Source of the DNA: Acetobacteraceae bacterium | GTDB taxonomy: Bacteria > Pseudomonadota > Alphaproteobacteria > Acetobacterales > Acetobacteraceae | NCBI GenBank assembly: GCA_019750475.1 | Contig: JAIEOO010000214.1 | Span: 1 to 53,472, forward strand | Length of the DNA stretch: 53,472 bases | Direction: 5' to 3' | Part shown: positions 34,442 through 43,579 of the stretch, piece by piece | How positions within the stretch are numbered: the first letter of the stretch is position 1 | Layout: each line of letters begins with the position of its first letter | The notes under the pieces: model-generated | Told to the model about the DNA's origin: nothing | Databases searched by the model: none | The model's input: only the letters and a program-made list of their open reading frames with translations | Program-made: the position numbers and the translations under genes

Positions 34442-34547
34442 GCGCGGCTCCCGGATGGCGCGCCGGCGGCCGGCTGCGCCGCCGCTTTAGGACGGGGCGG
34501 GGTGGTCAAGCAACAATGGGAAGGCTGGAGAGCCAGGACCAGTTTGG

Positions 34548-34772
34548 TCAGCTCGGCTCGGCCGGGTGGATGAGGCGGACCATTATGTCGGACATCGCCT
34601 CAACCTCGTCCGGCGGCAGGCACGGGATGGGCAGACCGCGCTGCCCAAGAGCCAACATCAGATCGGAGTAGCCGTGCAGCCTGAGCTCGGCCACGGCAGC
34701 ATCTTTCGACTTGCGCCCTTCCGAGAAGGCGACGAGTGGGTCGTCAAAGCGCAGCGGCGAATGTTCCAGCAT
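34548..34772 (-). CDS. Small protein resembling UPF0175-type antitoxins
   Basis: A 74-residue protein. The core GRKSKDAAVAELRLHGYSD, LMLALGQRGLPIPCLPPDEVE resembles the short helical UPF0175-like group, some members of which act as antitoxins or DNA-binding partners of PIN toxins. No toxin gene is adjacent. GGAGG lies two bases from the ATG at 34772. Codon use is less GC-rich than in the flanking permease genes, and the gene sits in the islet that splits the ABC operon. It could be a relic of a mobile toxin-antitoxin pair; the assignment is tentative. Confidence 0.45.
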   Translation of the reverse strand: MLEHSPLRFDDPLVAFSEGRKSKDAAVAELRLHGYSDLMLALGQRGLPIPCLPPDEVEAMSDIMVRLIHPAEPS

Positions 34773-34849
34773 CGCCTCCGACCATTTCGCAGCCCGCCAA
34801 TGCAGGAACGGGGACCGTCCCGCACACCTTCAAGACCCCGCGCCAACCT

Positions 34850-35362
34850 TCAGGCGCGAGCCAAGACCGAGCGGTCGTCGTTTCGAACCAATAGCCGAGT
34901 GAGCTGACCCGCATGCGTCGTCACAAGAAGCGTATGACCCTCGAAAGCGCCGGTGCCGCGAAACAGCGCAACGACATTATCGACGCGACCACGGAAGGAA
35001 TTACCCTCGCACCCGAGCGTCGGAATAATGCCGCCGATGCCTACAGGCATGTTGCTCGGCCCACCGAGGGTCGGACAGGCGAAGTTGAACGAAAAATTTG
35101 TGATCTGTCCAAACCCGAAGTTGCCCACGCCCGCCGTTGCCGGTGTCAGCGCAACAGGTTGAAAGCCAGGAATGGATGCGCCTGCGCTCGCCGAGGCAAA
35201 TCCCTCTGGCACAGCAATGCTGGGAACCGATGCCGGCGCTATACCGCCAGTGACGGGCTGAGCCTGCTCGTTGCAGGCGGCCAGCGCGAACGCGCCAAGC
35301 GCCGCCACGGTGACCGTCAGGCGGGCTTTACGCCCCCCCCCCCCGCTTTTCCACCATCCCAC
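34850..35362 (-). CDS. Putative lipoprotein with a G12 tract at its 5' end
   Basis: A 170-residue protein of unknown function. VTVAALGAFALAACNEQ is a lipoprotein signal with the lipobox LAAC, followed by an Ala/Pro/Gly-rich linker and a domain with Cys in FACPTLGG and LGCEGNS, which might pair. In the given sequence only GTG at 35362 reads into this frame. It crosses twelve consecutive G (plus-strand C 35333-35344), encoding Gly7-Gly10 before the signal peptide. The ATG at 35357, best spaced from AGGGGAG, would need 11 G; the ATG at 35364 would need 13 (or 10). Either the tract is phase-variable or its length is misread. Confidence 0.55.
   Translation of the reverse strand: MGWWKSGGGGRKARLTVTVAALGAFALAACNEQAQPVTGGIAPASVPSIAVPEGFASASAGASIPGFQPVALTPATAGVGNFGFGQITNFSFNFACPTLGGPSNMPVGIGGIIPTLGCEGNSFRGRVDNVVALFRGTGAFEGHTLLVTTHAGQLTRLLVRNDDRSVLARA
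35333..35344 (-). repeat. Homopolymer tract of 12 G (coding strand)
   Basis: Twelve uninterrupted C on the plus strand within the first dozen codons of the putative lipoprotein gene, the longest mononucleotide run I noticed in the window. It lies between three overlapping start codons and the signal peptide, so a one-base change switches which start is in frame. Confidence 0.85.
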
Positions 35363-35521
35363 ATTCTCCCCTCACGAGCGGATGCCGCGCTCTCGGGCTG
35401 GGCGCCCCGCGCTGTTCACCCACCGATTGGAACCTTGGGCGCGCCACATGGACAAGCGTCCAGAAACATCGCTCGGCATACGCTGCCACAATGGCAGTGA
35501 CCGTGGCCGCCAAGCCACAGC

Positions 35522-36595
35522 CTACGCCACCGCCCTCCCCACCAGCCGCACGCGGTAGAGCAGCAGCGTGTCGCAGGCGAGCACGAAAAACAGCAGCAGC
35601 CCCTGGAACACCCGCGTCACGTCGAGCGGCAGGCGCAGCATGATCTGCGCGTTCTCGCCGCCGATGAAGGTGACGGCGAGGAAGACGCCCGCCACCAGGC
35701 ACCCCACCGGGTTCAGCCGGCCGAGGAAGGCGACGATGATCGCGGTGAAGCCGTAGCCGGGCGAGAGGCCCGGTTGCAGCATGCGCACCGTCCCCGCCGC
35801 TTCCAGGATGCCGGCCAGGCCCGCCAGCGCGCCCGAGATGGCGAAGACCGTCCAGGTCAGGCGCTTCTCGGAGAAGCCGGCGAAGCGCGCGGCGCGCGGC
35901 GCCTCGCCCACCAGCTTGATCTCGAAGCCCTTGAGGGTGCGCCCGACCAGGATCGCCATGACGGCGACGACCAGCAGCGCGATGGGCGTGCCGAGGTTGA
36001 GCCGCCCGCCATCGAGCAGCAGGGGTACGACGGCCGAGGGGGAGAAGGTGACGGTCTGGGGCATGTTGAACCCCATCGGGTCCCGCCACGGCCCGCGCAC
36101 CAGCCAGTCCAGCAGCAGTTCGGCCACGTAGACCAGCATGAGGGAGGTGAGGATCTCGTTCGCGCCCACGCGCGTCTTCAGCACGGCGGGGATCAGCGCG
36201 AAGAGCGCGCCGCCGACGGCGCCCGCGGCCAGCATCGCCGGGAACAGCCACGGGCCTTGCGGCGCGCCATGCGTCGCGACGGCGAGCCACCCGCCGGCCA
36301 TCGCGCCCATCAGGAACTGGCCTTCGGCCCCGATGTTCCAGTTGTTCGACTGGTAGCAGAGCGCGAGCCCGACCGAGATGAGGACGAGCGGCGTCGCCTT
36401 CACCGCCACCTCCTGCAACCCCCAGGAATCCGAGAGCGGCATGACGAAGTAGATGTGCAGCGCCCGCCACGGGTCGTGCCCCATCAGCGCGAAGATGATG
36501 ACGGCCGAGACCAGCGTGAGGCCGACGGCCAGCAGCGGCGAGGCGACGCGCAGCGCCAGCGGCGTCTCGGCCCGCTTCTCCAGGATCAGGCGCAT
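35522..36595 (-). CDS. ABC transporter permease (first BMP-system permease)
   Basis: A 357-residue RbsC/NupP-like permease with about nine membrane segments. LALCYQSNNWNIGAEGQFLM is the family motif (N-x-G-x-E-G). GRTLKGFEIKLVGEAPRAAR is the ATPase-coupling loop, and LVAGVFLAVTFIGGENAQ lies near the C-terminus. Its start overlaps the ATPase stop by one base (36595). It would normally be followed at once by the second permease gene; here about 1.08 kb of foreign-looking DNA intervenes. Confidence 0.93.
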   Translation of the reverse strand: MRLILEKRAETPLALRVASPLLAVGLTLVSAVIIFALMGHDPWRALHIYFVMPLSDSWGLQEVAVKATPLVLISVGLALCYQSNNWNIGAEGQFLMGAMAGGWLAVATHGAPQGPWLFPAMLAAGAVGGALFALIPAVLKTRVGANEILTSLMLVYVAELLLDWLVRGPWRDPMGFNMPQTVTFSPSAVVPLLLDGGRLNLGTPIALLVVAVMAILVGRTLKGFEIKLVGEAPRAARFAGFSEKRLTWTVFAISGALAGLAGILEAAGTVRMLQPGLSPGYGFTAIIVAFLGRLNPVGCLVAGVFLAVTFIGGENAQIMLRLPLDVTRVFQGLLLFFVLACDTLLLYRVRLVGRAVA

Positions 36596-38112
36596 CAGGC
36601 CCCGCCCATCAGCAGGCCGAGCCGCTCGCGCGTCAGACCCCGCACGGGCAGCGGCGCCGAGAGCCTTCCGTGGAAGATCACCGCGATGCGGTCCGCGATC
36701 TCCAGCAGCTCATCGAGGTCCTGGCTGATGACGAGCACCGCGGCCCCTCCCCTGGCGAGATCCACCAGCGCCTGGCGGATGAGCTGGGCGGCCCCCGCAT
36801 CCACGCCCCAGGTGGGCTGCGCGACGACCAGCACGCCCGGCTCGCGCAGGATCTCGCGGCCCACGACGAATTTCTGCAGATTCCCGCCCGACAGCGCCCG
36901 GGCTTCCGGGTCGCGCGGACCCTTGCGCACGTCGAAGCGCTGCGTCACCGCGTCCACCCAGCCGAGCATCCGCCCGCGGTCCAGGAAGCCGCCGCGCACG
37001 AAGCCGTTGGTCGCGTGGCCGGCGGCGAGCGCGTTCTCCGACAGGGCGAGGCGCGGCGCGGCCGCGTGGCCCAGCCGCTCCTCCGGCACGAAGGCGGCGC
37101 CGCGCTTGCGGCGGGCATTGATCCCGCGCCGCCCGACGGCCGCCCCATCAATCGTCACCTGCTCCTCCCGGGGCGCGAGCGTCTCGCCGGAGAGGGCCGC
37201 GAACAGCTCGCCCTGCCCGTTCCCGGCGACGCCGGCGATGCCGAGGATCTCGCCCCCGTGCAGGTCCAGGCTGATGTCGCGCAGCGCCACGCCATGCGCC
37301 TCGGGCGGCGGGAGCGAGAGGCCGCGGATGGACAGGCGCACGGGCCCCGTCGGCTCGGCGGCGTCGTGCCGCACCTGGCCGATCTCGGTGCCGACCATCA
37401 TGGCGGCGAGGCTCGCCGCCGTCTCGGCGCGGGGGTCGCAGCGCGCGACGACCTTGCCATGGCGCAGCACCGTCGCCGCCTCGCAGATGCGCCGCACTTC
37501 CTCGAGCTTGTGGGAGATGTAGAGGACCGCCCGCCCCTCGGCGCGGATGCGCTCCAGCGTCGCGAACAGCCCCTCCGCCTCCTGCGGGGTGAGGACGGAG
37601 GTAGGTTCGTCGAGGATGAGCAGCTTCGGGTCCTGCATGAGGCAGCGGACGATCTCGATCCGCTGCCGCTCGCCCACCGAGAGCTGCCAGACCTCCCGCT
37701 TCGGATCGAGCGGCAAGCCGTAGGCGCGGGACACCTCGGCGAGGCGCGCGGCGACGTCGTCGAGCTTGCCGGCGCCGTCGAGGGCGAGCGCCACGTTCTC
37801 GGCGACGGTCAACGCCTCGAACAGGGAGAAGTGCTGGAACACCATGCCGATGCCCAGCGCCCGCGCCGCGCGGGGGCCCACGAGGGTCACGGGCCGGCCC
37901 TGCCAGAGGATGCGCCCCTCATCGGGTTGCAGCAGCCCGTAGAGCATCTTCACGAGGGTGGACTTGCCCGCCCCGTTCTCGCCGAGCAGCGCGTGCACCT
38001 CGCCGGGCATGACCGCGAGGTCCACGTGGTCGTTGGCGGTCAGCGCGCCGAAGCGCTTCACGATGCGCTCCGCCGCCACGAGGGGGATGGGCTGGGTGTC
38101 GGCGATGTCCAT
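36595..38112 (-). CDS. ABC transporter ATP-binding protein (two ABC domains, BMP/nucleoside type)
   Basis: A 505-residue fused ATPase. Domain 1 has Walker A GENGAGKST (44-52), signature LSVGERQRIEI and Walker B LLILDEPTSVLTPQEA. Domain 2 has a degenerate Walker A (GVAGNGQGELF), signature ALSGGNLQKFVVGREI and VLVVAQPTWGVDAGA in place of the usual DEPT. This asymmetry is usual for RbsA/NupO-like fused ATPases, where only one site hydrolyses well. It is the first gene of the operon ATPase, permease 1, (islet), permease 2, binding protein. A promoter should lie in the 103 bases before 38112. Confidence 0.93.
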   Translation of the reverse strand: MDIADTQPIPLVAAERIVKRFGALTANDHVDLAVMPGEVHALLGENGAGKSTLVKMLYGLLQPDEGRILWQGRPVTLVGPRAARALGIGMVFQHFSLFEALTVAENVALALDGAGKLDDVAARLAEVSRAYGLPLDPKREVWQLSVGERQRIEIVRCLMQDPKLLILDEPTSVLTPQEAEGLFATLERIRAEGRAVLYISHKLEEVRRICEAATVLRHGKVVARCDPRAETAASLAAMMVGTEIGQVRHDAAEPTGPVRLSIRGLSLPPPEAHGVALRDISLDLHGGEILGIAGVAGNGQGELFAALSGETLAPREEQVTIDGAAVGRRGINARRKRGAAFVPEERLGHAAAPRLALSENALAAGHATNGFVRGGFLDRGRMLGWVDAVTQRFDVRKGPRDPEARALSGGNLQKFVVGREILREPGVLVVAQPTWGVDAGAAQLIRQALVDLARGGAAVLVISQDLDELLEIADRIAVIFHGRLSAPLPVRGLTRERLGLLMGGA

Positions 38113-38215
38113 CGGCGCGCGTCTCCGGGTCGGCCGCGCGGCAGCACCGGCATCCCTCTCCCGCGCGCCGTCTAAAGGCTGGGTCCGCCCTTGGGAAGCG
38201 GCACGTGACGGCTTC

Positions 38216-38683
38216 TTAACGCGCCTTGACCGGCCGCCGCGCGTGGCTGTCGGGCGGGACGCCCTTCGCCAGCGACATGTGGCTGTGGACCGCCACCCAG
38301 GCCTCGGGCCCGGCGGGGTTCGGCACCATCACCAGCGTCGTGCGGCCCGGGCGGTCGAAAGGCGTGCCGTCGGGGTGGTAGCCGGTCGAGGTGAAGGGCG
38401 CGATGGCGATGGCCATGCCGCCATCGGGGCTGGCCAGCACCCGCGTCGCGTCGAGGCGGAAGCGGAAGTCGCTCGTCCGCGGCCAGACGCTGTCCCACTG
38501 GCGGTCGCGGAAGGGCTCCAGCCCCTCCACCACCGCCTGCACCGTCCCGAAGGCCAGGATGCGCGGGTGCCAGAAGGGATAGGCCGCGGCGTAGTCCACC
38601 TCGCGCACGCAGGCGGCGAAGCGGTCCAGCCAGTCATGGACCGCGTCGCGGATCGCGGGCGGCGCCTCGGGCAGCGGGTTCAC
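38216..38683 (-). CDS. SnoaL/NTF2-like domain protein
   Basis: A 155-residue single-domain protein of the NTF2-like fold (SnoaL_3/DUF4440 type). AVHDWLDRFAACVREVDYAA, YPFWHPRILAFGTVQAVVEG and WVAVHSHMSLA show the helix-helix and curved-sheet pattern. Such proteins act as small hydrolases, isomerases or ligand binders; no catalytic set can be assigned here. Its start overlaps the stop of the upstream secreted-protein gene as ATGA, so it is translationally coupled within the PfkB-kinase operon. Confidence 0.75.
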   Translation of the reverse strand: MNPLPEAPPAIRDAVHDWLDRFAACVREVDYAAAYPFWHPRILAFGTVQAVVEGLEPFRDRQWDSVWPRTSDFRFRLDATRVLASPDGGMAIAIAPFTSTGYHPDGTPFDRPGRTTLVMVPNPAGPEAWVAVHSHMSLAKGVPPDSHARRPVKAR

Positions 38684-39165
38684 CGCGCGGGACGTCCCCG
38701 GCGCTCCAGCATCGCGATGGCGCGGTCGATCTCGGCCATCGCGGTGGCGCTGTCGTTGCGCAGTAGCGCGGCGCGGGCGGCGGAGATGTGCCCGATCGGG
38801 CCGCCCTGCACCGGGCGGCCGGCGTTCTGGACCAGCGTCGTGCGCGTCAGCAGGCGGCTCTCGGCGCGCTCCAGGAACTCGTTGGCCTGGCCGGCGCGGC
38901 GGGCCCGCAGCGCCGTGCGGGCGGCCTGGACCTGGCCGAGCGCGTCGTCGATCCCGGCCTCGTCCACCTCCTCGGCGTCGCGGCGCTGGGCCTGGACGCC
39001 GGGCGGCACGTCGGGGTTCGCGCGCTGGCGCTGGAGCTCCTGGATGGCCGCGTCCGGCCGGGCGGGCGCCGCCTGGGCCATGGCATTGGCAGGCGGATGC
39101 CGCTCCCCGTGATGCGCGAGGGCCGCGCCGGGGATCAGCAGCAGGGAGAGAAGGAGGCGCTTCAT
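38680..39165 (-). CDS. Exported helical protein of unknown function
   Basis: A 161-residue protein with a Sec signal (MKRLLLSLLLIPGAALA) followed by a His-rich mature N-terminus (HHGERH). The mature part is Ala/Arg/Glu-rich and helical, with DALGQVQAARTALRARRAGQ and NEFLERAESRLLTRTTL followed by a second similar repeat ending AMAEIDRAIAML. I do not recognise a family. I set the start at 39165, where the signal peptide begins and ATGA overlaps the kinase stop; the frame is open upstream inside the kinase gene. The histidines could bind metal; that is only a suggestion. Confidence 0.6.
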   Translation of the reverse strand: MKRLLLSLLLIPGAALAHHGERHPPANAMAQAAPARPDAAIQELQRQRANPDVPPGVQAQRRDAEEVDEAGIDDALGQVQAARTALRARRAGQANEFLERAESRLLTRTTLVQNAGRPVQGGPIGHISAARAALLRNDSATAMAEIDRAIAMLERRGRPAR

Positions 39166-40139
39166 GCGACGAGCCTCTTGAGGTCGGTCTGCGGGCGGGC
39201 GCCGAAATGGCTGATCACCTCGGCGGCGGCGATGCTTCCCCAGCGGCCGCATTCCGGCAAGGGCTGCCCGTTCGTCCAGGCTGCCAGGAATCCGGCGGCG
39301 TAGGCATCGCCGGCGCCGGTGGTGTCCACCACCTGGGTGGGCTGCGCGGGGACGGCGTGGCGCTCGCCGCCGGCGACGATGACGCTGCCCTTCTCGCTGC
39401 GGGTCAGCGCCGCGATCTCGACATCCTGCGCCGCGCGGGCCGCGGCCTCCTCGAAATCCCCGGTCTCGTACAGCGCCAGGATCTCGGCCTCGTTGGCGAA
39501 GAGGATGTCGGCGTCGTCGCGCACGAAGGCGCGGAAGGCGTCGCGGTGGCGGCCGACGCAGAACGGGTCGCTGAGGGTGATGGCCACCTTCCGCCCGGCC
39601 GCGCGCGCGGCCTTGGCGGCGGCGCGGAAGGCGGCCTGCGCCGCCGGCGGGTCGAACAGGTAGCCCTCGAGATAGACGACCTTGGCGGACCGGATGGCGT
39701 CGAGGTCGAGATCCGCCTCCCCGAAGCTGACGCAGGCGCCGAGATAGGTGTTCATCGTCCGCTGCGCGTCGGGCGTCACGAGGATGAGGCAGCGCGCGGT
39801 CGGCGCCCCGCCCGTGAGCGGCGGCGTCGGGAAATGGACGCCGGCCGCCTTGATGTCATGGGCGAAGATGCGCCCGAGCCCGTCATCGGCGACCTTGCCG
39901 AGGAAGCCCACCTTCGCGCCGAGCGCCGCGGCGACCGCGCAGGTGTTGGCGCCCGACCCGCCGGAGCTCTCGGTGCCCGGCCCCATGGCGGCGTAGAGCG
40001 CCTCGGCCTCGGTCGTGTCGATCAGCCGCATTCCGCCCTTGGGCAGGCCGCGGGCGGCGAGGAAGGCGTCGTCGGCGCGGGCGAGCACGTCCACGATGGC
40101 GTTGCCGATGCCGAGGATGTCGAGGGTGGGCGCGGTCAT
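39162..40139 (-). CDS. PfkB family kinase, adenosine-kinase-like
   Basis: A 325-residue ribokinase-fold sugar/nucleoside kinase. LDILGIGNAIVDVLARADD and SGGSGANTCAVAAALGAKVGF are the N-terminal PfkB motifs. DTTGAGDAYAAGFLAAW is the C-terminal PfkB signature with the catalytic Asp and the anion hole. LSDPFCVGRHRDAFR is typical of the alphaproteobacterial proteins annotated as adenosine kinase. Adenosine is the product of AhcY, encoded 10 kb away in this window, so the enzyme may recycle it to AMP. Other sugar substrates are possible. It leads a three-gene overlapping operon with the secreted and NTF2-like proteins. Confidence 0.87.
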   Translation of the reverse strand: MTAPTLDILGIGNAIVDVLARADDAFLAARGLPKGGMRLIDTTEAEALYAAMGPGTESSGGSGANTCAVAAALGAKVGFLGKVADDGLGRIFAHDIKAAGVHFPTPPLTGGAPTARCLILVTPDAQRTMNTYLGACVSFGEADLDLDAIRSAKVVYLEGYLFDPPAAQAAFRAAAKAARAAGRKVAITLSDPFCVGRHRDAFRAFVRDDADILFANEAEILALYETGDFEEAAARAAQDVEIAALTRSEKGSVIVAGGERHAVPAQPTQVVDTTGAGDAYAAGFLAAWTNGQPLPECGRWGSIAAAEVISHFGARPQTDLKRLVA

Positions 40140-40218
40140 GGGATGCGGGCAGGCCTGAAGCTGTGGTCAGGCCGGTTGTTAGACCGGGCCGCCGGCGATG
40201 CCCACCCTGGGCCGAGGC

Positions 40219-41391
40219 TCAGATCGCCTCGGCCATCCGCGCGTAGAAGCCGTCCACCGTCGCCTGTCCCGACTCGCGCAGACGGGCGTCGCGGGCGGCG
40301 CAGGCGGCCTCGTCCTCCAGCCCGCCGGCCTCGCCCACGCGGCGCGAGGTGTCCTGCACCAGCGCGCAGCGGGCGTGGCGGCGTTCGCCGAAGCCGGCCA
40401 GGACCGCCTCGCCGGGGCCGCGCTCGGCCAGCATCTCCGCCAGCACCACCGCGTCCTCGATCGCCATGGCGCCGCCCTGCCCCATGAAGGGCGTCGAGGC
40501 GTGGGCGGCGTCGCCGATCAGCCCGACGCGGCCGCGATGCCAGGGCAGCGGCAACCGCACCTCCTCGACGGGGGTGTAGACCACCTGCGCCGGGTCGCTC
40601 AGCTCGTCGAGGAAGCGGGCGGCGGGGCCGCGGAACTCCGCGAACGTCGCGCGCATCCGATGATGCCAGACGTCGCGCTCGTACCAGGGATTGCCGGGCT
40701 CGCGGCTGGTGGCGAAGACGTAGAGGCGGCCGTCGCCGATCGGCATGATGCCGAGCCGCTTGCCGACGCCCATCATCATCACCTTGGCGTCGAGGCTCGC
40801 CGGCCGGTCATGCATGGAGCGCCAGACGCCGAAGCCGGTGAATTCGGGCGCGACACCCGGGAACAGCAGGCCCCGCAGCGCGGAGCGGATGCCGTCCGCG
40901 CCGATCAGCACGTCGCCATCCAGCCGCGTGCCGTCGCTCAGCCGGGCGACGACCGGGCCGGGCGCCGCATCCTCCACCGCCTCGACCGCGCGGCCGAGCA
41001 GCACGGGGACGCCCGCGGCCGCCATCGCCCGGGCCAGCACCCGATGCAGCTCCGCCCGCAGGATGCCGAGGATGGGCGGCACATGGTCGCCGCCGATCCG
41101 CGGGTAGGACACCTCCGTGATCAGGGTGCCATCCGGCGTCAGATACGGGTTGCGCCCGTCCGGGCTGGCCCAGCCCGCCGCCACGACCTCCCCCAGCACG
41201 CCGATCCGGTCGAGCGCGGCGAGGCCGTTCGCGTAGAGGAACATGCCGGCGCTGACCGGCCGCCACCCGGCGTCGCGCTCGATGAGGCGCACCGGCACGC
41301 CGCGGCGGGCCAGCGCGAGGGCGAGCGTCGCCCCGGCGATCCCGCCGCCCACCACGAGGACGCCGTGGGGGAAGCGCGCCACGACGCTCAC
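40219..41391 (-). CDS. FAD-dependent monooxygenase
   Basis: A 390-residue flavoprotein hydroxylase of the group A (PHBH/salicylate hydroxylase) family. GVLVVGGGIAGATLALALARRG is the dinucleotide-binding fold. DVLIGADGIRSALRGLLFPG is the DG motif that touches FAD and NAD(P)H. VGLIGDAAHASTPFMGQGG is the GD motif for the ribityl chain. The substrate is probably a small aromatic acid, but sequence alone does not say which. Its start overlaps the Bug receptor stop by four bases (41388-41391), coupling uptake with oxidation. Confidence 0.9.
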   Translation of the reverse strand: MSVVARFPHGVLVVGGGIAGATLALALARRGVPVRLIERDAGWRPVSAGMFLYANGLAALDRIGVLGEVVAAGWASPDGRNPYLTPDGTLITEVSYPRIGGDHVPPILGILRAELHRVLARAMAAAGVPVLLGRAVEAVEDAAPGPVVARLSDGTRLDGDVLIGADGIRSALRGLLFPGVAPEFTGFGVWRSMHDRPASLDAKVMMMGVGKRLGIMPIGDGRLYVFATSREPGNPWYERDVWHHRMRATFAEFRGPAARFLDELSDPAQVVYTPVEEVRLPLPWHRGRVGLIGDAAHASTPFMGQGGAMAIEDAVVLAEMLAERGPGEAVLAGFGERRHARCALVQDTSRRVGEAGGLEDEAACAARDARLRESGQATVDGFYARMAEAI

Positions 41392-42347
41392 TCGACCGAG
41401 ATGTTCAGCTCACGCACCACGCGCCCGATGCGGCCGAACTGGTCGGCGACGATGGCGGCCAGCCGCGCCGGATCACCGCTGCCTGGCACCACCGCGAACC
41501 CGGCGAGCCGCGCCCGCACCTCCGGCTGGGCGAGGATCGCGTCGAAATGGGCCGAGAGCGACGCCGCCACCTCCCCCGGCGTGCCGCGCGGGGCGAAGAC
41601 CCCGGACCAGGAGGGGAAGACCAGGTCGGGAAAGCCGAGCTCCGCGAAGCTCGGCACATCGGGCGCGACCGGGGATCGTTCGCGCTCGGACACGGCGAGC
41701 GGCACCAGCGCGTCCGCGCGCACATGCTGCGCCGCGACCGCCGGGGTGACGTAGCCGAGCGCGATGGTGCCCGAGAGCAGATCGTTCACCAGCGGCGCGA
41801 GGCCGCGATAGGCGACCTCCGCCAGCTCGATCCCGGCGGCGCGGTTGAACATCTGCCCGAGGATGTGCATGGGCGATCCCGACCCGGGCGTGCCGTAGGT
41901 CGTGAGGCGCCCCGCCTGCGCCTGGGCCCGCAGCTCCGCCACGCTGCGGATGCCGGCGGAACGGCCCGCCACCAGCATCAGGGGCGCCGTCGTCGTGAGC
42001 GCGATGGGCACGAAATCCCGCACCGGATCGTAGCTCGCCCCGCGCCGCAGCACGACGGGGGCGGTGGCGAAGGTGCTCGGCGCGAAGAGGAGGGTGTCGC
42101 CGTCGGGCGCGGCGCGGGCGACATGCAGCGCGCCGATGGTGCCGCTGGCGCCGCTGCGGTTCTCGACCACCACCGGCCGGCCGAGGCGGGGCGACAGGCG
42201 CTCGGCCAGGAAGCGGGCCGTCACATCGGTGTCGCCCCCGGCCGGAAAGGGCACGACGAGGGACACCGGCCGCCCCGGCTGCGCGGCGGCGGCGCCGGGA
42301 AGGACGGCGGCCAGGGCGATGAGCGCGCGGCGAGGGATGACGGACAT
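41388..42347 (-). CDS. Bug family (TctC-like) periplasmic substrate-binding protein 4
   Basis: A 319-residue Bug receptor. Leader IPRRALIALAAVLPGAAAAQ, then VSLVVPFPAGGDTDVTARFL, VVVENRSGASGTIGALHVA, YGTPGSGSPMHILGQMF and VAYRGLAPLVNDLLSG. The frame is open well upstream, but AGGAG eight bases before the ATG at 42347 and the leader fix the start. Coupled by ATGA to an FAD monooxygenase gene, it probably delivers an aromatic or other carboxylate to the cytoplasmic enzyme through an unlinked transporter. It diverges from dapD. Confidence 0.92.
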   Translation of the reverse strand: MSVIPRRALIALAAVLPGAAAAQPGRPVSLVVPFPAGGDTDVTARFLAERLSPRLGRPVVVENRSGASGTIGALHVARAAPDGDTLLFAPSTFATAPVVLRRGASYDPVRDFVPIALTTTAPLMLVAGRSAGIRSVAELRAQAQAGRLTTYGTPGSGSPMHILGQMFNRAAGIELAEVAYRGLAPLVNDLLSGTIALGYVTPAVAAQHVRADALVPLAVSERERSPVAPDVPSFAELGFPDLVFPSWSGVFAPRGTPGEVAASLSAHFDAILAQPEVRARLAGFAVVPGSGDPARLAAIVADQFGRIGRVVRELNISVE

Positions 42348-42489
42348 GGCGGAGGCTCCTCGGCTCGTTCGGGAGCCTAGCCGGGGGTTGCGAGCCCATG
42401 AAACACCCGGCCCGTCCCGACGCACGCATTGACTCGCCCGGGAGGTACGCCGAAAGCGGAAGCGAACCCGCCAGGAGGACAAGCCGGCC

Positions 42490-43321
<832 letters not shown>

Positions 43322-43329
<8 letters not shown>

Positions 43330-43579
43330 GCTGCGCGTCCCCTCGGTCGTCCTCGTGCTGGGGACGGCGCTCGTCATCGCGCTGCTGCTCGCGGCCTGGC
43401 AGGCGGCGGGGCGGGAGCCGCACCTGATGCTGCGCAAGGCCCAGGGCGGCGATCGCGGCACCGGCTGGGACATCCAGGAGATCCACCGCTCGGCGGCGAA
43501 GTGCGGCGCGCAGCTCCGCCGCGTCTCGCGCGACGGCTCGGAGTATCGCTGCCTCCGCATCGGGGATCGCGTGGCATGA
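43322..43579 (+). CDS. Small single-span membrane protein between dapD and dapE
   Basis: An 85-residue protein starting at GTG 43322, overlapping the dapD stop by eight bases, and ending in an ATGA overlap with dapE. Residues 6-26 ([21 protein letters not shown]) are a membrane span. The cytoplasmic or periplasmic tail is basic ([40 protein letters not shown]) and has two Cys. I know no named family. The tight overlaps on both sides make it a real, translated gene; a role near the DAP enzymes is only suggested by position. Confidence 0.65.
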
